Source: Blasia pusilla
Taxonomy: Eukaryota > Marchantiophyta > Marchantiopsida > Blasiales
Length of the DNA stretch: 64,000 bases
Direction of reading: 5' to 3'
NCBI GenBank assembly: GCA_050084515.1
Contig: CM114271.1
Location: forward strand, 24,676,001-24,740,000
How positions within the stretch are numbered: position 1 is the first letter of the stretch; every line of letters starts with the position of its first letter. Positions 60,701 through 64,000 of this stretch are shown in pieces. Both the position numbers and the translations under genes were made by a program. Under the pieces are notes generated by a model. That model did not search any database and was not told the DNA's origin. It saw nothing but the letters and a program-made list of their open reading frames with translations.

Positions 60701-61720
60701 CAACTGCGATGGCATGATACCTTGGCGTTGATGAATGTGGAACTGATCCACAAGCAAGGGAAGGATGATGTCATTCGAGATGTATTGAGTTGCAGGGATG
60801 AAGACATGCCATCGACAACACAGGTCTTGAGAGCAATGTTCCCTAAGGAAACAGATCTGGAAAGAAGGATTCGTGAGGGATACATGAAAGACATCCAGAC
60901 GAGTGAGTACCTAAGGAAGTTGAAGCAGGGTGAGAAGGTGGCCAACATAAATTTGAGGCAAGGTTTGCTAAGGTTCAAGCAGAGCAGGATCTATGTGGGC
61001 AAATGCAGATTGCGAACCAAGGTGTTAGTGGAATGTCATGACGGACCCTTGTCAGGACATAAAGGGGAAAAATTGACGTTGGCTGTTTTGGCTAAGAGGT
61101 TCTTCTTGCCCAACATGAGAGAGGATGTTGCTTAATATGTGAAGACCTGTGTGACCTGTCAGGCGAGCAGATTTTCTTATGGGAAGAAACAAGGCTTGCT
61201 ACAGCCTTTGCCAATTCTGGATGGACCCTTGTAGAGTGTGAGTATGGACTTCATAAAAATTATTCCAGAGTGTGAGGGATAAAACGCCATACTTATGATA
61301 GTTGATTGGTTTGGTAAGTTTGGGAGATTCGTGCCGATGGTGGATTAAGCGACGAGCTTACGACTTCTCGACTCTTCCTGGATAGTTGGTGGTGTGCGCA
61401 TGGGTTGCCTAGTTGCATTGTTTCAGATCAGGATCCAAACTTTACATGTGCCTTTTGGTAGCATTTGTTCAAGAGGTTCAAGACCAATCTGAGTTTTAGC
61501 ACGGCCTTCCATCTGTAGACAGATGGGCAGACGGAAAAGCTAAACTCCCTCGTGAAGCAGTTCTTAAGGAATTACACACAAGCAAGATTAAGCGAAGTGG
61601 CTGAGTATGTCCAAGTTCTCCTAGACCTCAACCAAGCATTCTGCAATTGGAGAATCTCAATTTCTCTTGGCTTATGGACGTGAGCTAGAAGAGCCCCTTG
61701 ACCTAGCCCTTTGAAGGGCA
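60700..61720 (+). pseudogene. Gypsy element, integrase
   Basis: Frame 60,689-61,135 gives the linker and zinc-binding part: LLRFKQSRIYVGKCRLRTKV, VECHDGPLSGHKGEKLTLAV, then after a TAA the CVTCQ pair at about 61,150. The catalytic core follows in broken frames: SMDFIKIIPECEG, SDQDPNFTCAFW and DGQTEKLNSLVKQFLRN. In the last, the usual catalytic glutamate position (LEQYLR in relatives) is lysine. Integrase normally inserts the element's cDNA. This copy cannot do so. Confidence 0.82.
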
Positions 61721-62287
61721 CTACATCAGCACAGACTCGACAAGCGACGACAGAAGTTTTGTTAGCGGAGATGCGAGAATGGGAGGAGCGAGCAAGGAGA
61801 AACCTTTCAAAGTCTCAACCAAGGTCTGTGGAGCATGCTAACAAGAGCAAGCGCCAAGTGAGATTCCGAGCTAGGGAACAAGTGTGGTTCACTGTGAAGA
61901 ATCTCACTCTTCCGAAGGAGTTACCTCCGAAGCTATCTGCCAAGTATGCTCGATCCTATGTGATTAAGCAAACCCATTTGAGGACATGTATACCTTGGAG
62001 CTACCATAAGAGTTTAGGATACATCCCACTTTCCATCTGTCATTGTTGAAGAAGTATCTTCAAGATAATGAGCGTCTGAGCGCAAACAGACGTTGAGACC
62101 ACAACCAATAATTGTGAATGAAGAACCGGAGTTTGAGGTGGAGACCATTTTGCATTCGAGGCATAGGGCCAAAAAGTACAAGTACTTGGTCAAGTGGAAG
62201 GGCTACCATGTGAAAAAAGGGACTTGGATTGTGGAGGCAGACCTCGAACACGCGGAAGAGGTGTTGCAAGACTTCAAACGGTTGTAA
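61711..62287 (+). pseudogene. Gypsy element, integrase C-terminus and chromodomain
   Basis: 61,711-62,049 holds a basic linker and a worn GPF/Y-like region (PKLSAKYARSYVIKQ). 62,093-62,287 reads as a chromodomain: VETILHSRHRAKKYKYLVKW, KGYHVKKGTWIVEADLE, then ending QDFKRL and TAA. Chromodomains define the chromovirus branch and are thought to steer integration to particular histone marks. This part is intact but separated from the core by a stop. Confidence 0.88.
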
Positions 62288-62899
62288 GGGAAGCACATGC
62301 GTTAATTCACGGAGTAGCTAGGGACATGACTTGTGACCATAGGAAGCTTGGGCCAAAGGCCGTTGTAACTAGAGTAGGCTAGTGTTGCAATAAAGAAATG
62401 CATGAATTTGGAGATTCATTGCTTGTGTGGTTTGCAATTTGTCTTTGGTAGTGCATGGCAATGAGTAGTTCCTCATATGCTTAGGATGTAAGTCAAGATG
62501 ATAGACAAGGAGTATTTGAGGTGAGACCTTGTATTCATATAAGTACATAGAACATGGACAAGTGTTGAGTAACTAACACTTGGGTTTGCCCTAGCGTCGG
62601 CAAGGAAAATCACTTTTTCTTGGGGCTTGGGGTGATCTTACTCGTGAGTGCATGAGTGAACTTAGTGACGCGTCCAAGTCGAGTACAAGAGCGACCCAAA
62701 AGTAGTACGAATTGTGTATCGTGTAAACAGGCGAGATGTTTACGAGTTGTGAGCAAGAGAAGCCATAGGTAGCAAACTTAGTTAGCTTATTTGATAGGTT
62801 AGACCGGTTGAGAATCAGTCTACACTCTTCAAAGAGGAGATGCTAAATGATGCTAAGTGTTGCAAGCGATAACCTAAGACTTAAGCCAAAAGAGGAAGT

Positions 62900-63736
62900 G
62901 CGGGTTAGCTACCAGAACGCAATTCGATGTCAAGGGGTCGGCTTCCCCAAAATGACTTGACATTAAAAGGTTTGCGTTGATGAGGGCATCAACGCAAACC
63001 TCATAACCAAACGAGCACCAAGCGGAACATTTGAACTCTATCGGCTCATGCTAGGATGGTTTGCGCTTTGGAGTTAGTGAAACACAAGGGTGAGGCGCAA
63101 GTGTGGCGAGCATTTAAAATTTTTCATGCGTTTATGGTTGTGATTTAGGAAATCAAAACCAAACAAGGAACCCACACTTAAGAGAAGTTGAGTCTTGGAA
63201 GGAGACGTGGCCAAGGGGGGAGAACCGGACTTGGGATGCAACTAGCGTTTGGAGTTGTTGATTGTACTTTTGACCATAACTTTTAGTCCCAAGAAGCGTT
63301 TGGGACAACTAAGAAAGCGTTGGAAAGCTTATGCAAAGCTGGTTCCAATGCATTAAAGATATTGGCACATGCTTAAGCAAAAGCTAAGATATGGGCCAAA
63401 AAAATTTGTAGGGAGAGCTGATTGAGGGCCAAAAAGAGGGGTCCGAGTGCTCTTCTCCAAAGGTAGGGAGATTCCGAGAATCCCCAAAGTACTAGTAAGG
63501 AGGAAGGTCACGAAGGGTGCTTGGGACTCAAACCCCACTTTAGGCGCCGCGGGGCGACTCAAGGACACGGAATGGATCGAGGGTTTTGGCGAGTTGGGAT
63601 TTGAAACCCAAACCAAGTCCAGTAGAGTGGATTTCGGAGGTCCCTATTGGATTCCAACTCGCTACTCATATTGTTGAGTCTCGATTTGGGCTCTTGCGAG
63701 GTCCATTGGACAGTTGGGACGGCTACGCTCACGACA
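62900..63736 (+). repeat. Gypsy 3' LTR (left boundary unresolved)
   Basis: Ends ACGGCTACGCTCACGACA at 63,736, like the 5' LTR remnant at 43,024. It shares GTTTGCGCTTTGGAG, AAGTACTAGTAAGG, GTGGATTTCGGAGG and CTATTGGATTCCAACTCG with the copies at 12.6-13.7 kb and 36.4-37.4 kb. I could not find a clear TG start or polypurine tract between 62,287 and 62,900, so the left edge is a guess. Open frames in it are not genes. Confidence 0.65.
62969..63000. repeat. Perfect hairpin, 14-base arms, in or near the LTR
   Basis: GGTTTGCGTTGATG and CATCAACGCAAACC surround an AGGG loop. The related LTR copies do not show the same hairpin, so it is specific to this copy. Confidence 0.88.
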
Positions 63737-64000
63737 ATCATGCCCAAGTTACTCTCCGAAGAGAGGTAATCCACACTCATTGGAAGAACAAGAAAGCCCA
63801 ATGCCATCCACTCAAGAGTAACAAGAGAAAACTTCAGAAATGAAGTTGAAGGTGATAAATTCCTGAAGGTCCCTTCACTTTATACACGAGGCTAATCCTA
63901 TCTTGTGCCACATGATTTCCTCTTAAGGCTTGGCCAATCCCATTTTGATAAAAGTTGATTACATGTTATCTTCTCCTAAAATATCCTCATAAACTCATTT
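63737..64000. other. Right flank, no gene recognised
   Basis: Short stretch after the LTR end. TTATCTTCTCCTA near 63,968 also occurs (reverse complement) just outside the inverted LTR copy at about 37,460, suggesting a further related repeat that continues beyond the window. Confidence 0.4.

Overview
This is land-plant nuclear DNA. Two recognisable plant genes with short GT-AG introns (a 17-exon CUL4-type cullin and a 5-exon pectate lyase) sit in a matrix of decayed transposable elements. The elements are a chromodomain Ty3/gypsy element, a Ty1/copia element, LTR pieces, a Helitron replicase fragment, a CACTA end and non-LTR-like fragments. Species cannot be fixed from sequence alone. The element mix is compatible with a bryophyte, lycophyte or fern, but this is only an impression.

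Layout. 1-8.2 kb: mostly AT-rich sequence without supportable genes, a minus-strand retroelement 3' end at 3.05-3.64 kb and a GC-rich island at 5.4-6.2 kb. 8.2-10.9 kb: probable exons of a small glycine-rich protein on the minus strand, with a GA-microsatellite repeat block in between. 12.6-13.7 kb: LTR copy. 16.5-19.5 kb: pectate lyase gene, minus strand, with GC-rich sequence upstream. 21.5-22.1 kb: second copy of the retroelement 3' end. 23.0-23.9 kb: hypothetical spliced ORF, minus strand. 26.2-34.4 kb: CUL4, minus strand, fully traceable, with GC-rich upstream sequence to about 35.7 kb. 36.4-37.4 kb: inverted LTR copy. 38.5-38.8 kb: CACTA terminus. 39.2-40.9 kb: minus-strand gag/protease relic. 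41.3-42.7 kb: Helitron Rep relic, minus strand.

43.0-63.7 kb is a nest of three elements. A chromovirus-type gypsy element (gag, protease, start of reverse transcriptase at 43.0-45.1 kb; rest of reverse transcriptase, RNase H, integrase and chromodomain at 59.7-62.3 kb; 3' LTR to 63.74 kb) is split inside its reverse transcriptase by about 14.6 kb of foreign DNA. That insert has purine-rich inverted ends and a repeated target-site-like motif. A copia element (45,165-50,139) lies just inside its left end. The remaining roughly 9.6 kb holds two divergent decayed genes and some forty copies of a 23-28 bp imperfect palindrome. The rightward gene carries motifs in the order of a beta-class amino (N4-cytosine/N6-adenine) DNA methyltransferase. 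The leftward ORF is of unknown family. The palindromes lie only in the intergenic space and introns. This apparently non-LTR mobile element with a DNA-methyltransferase-like gene is the most interesting object here.

Nearly all element ORFs are broken by stops that read as C-to-T changes (CAG, CAA or CGA to stop), and gypsy catalytic residues are lost by G-to-A changes. This fits silencing by cytosine methylation followed by deamination.
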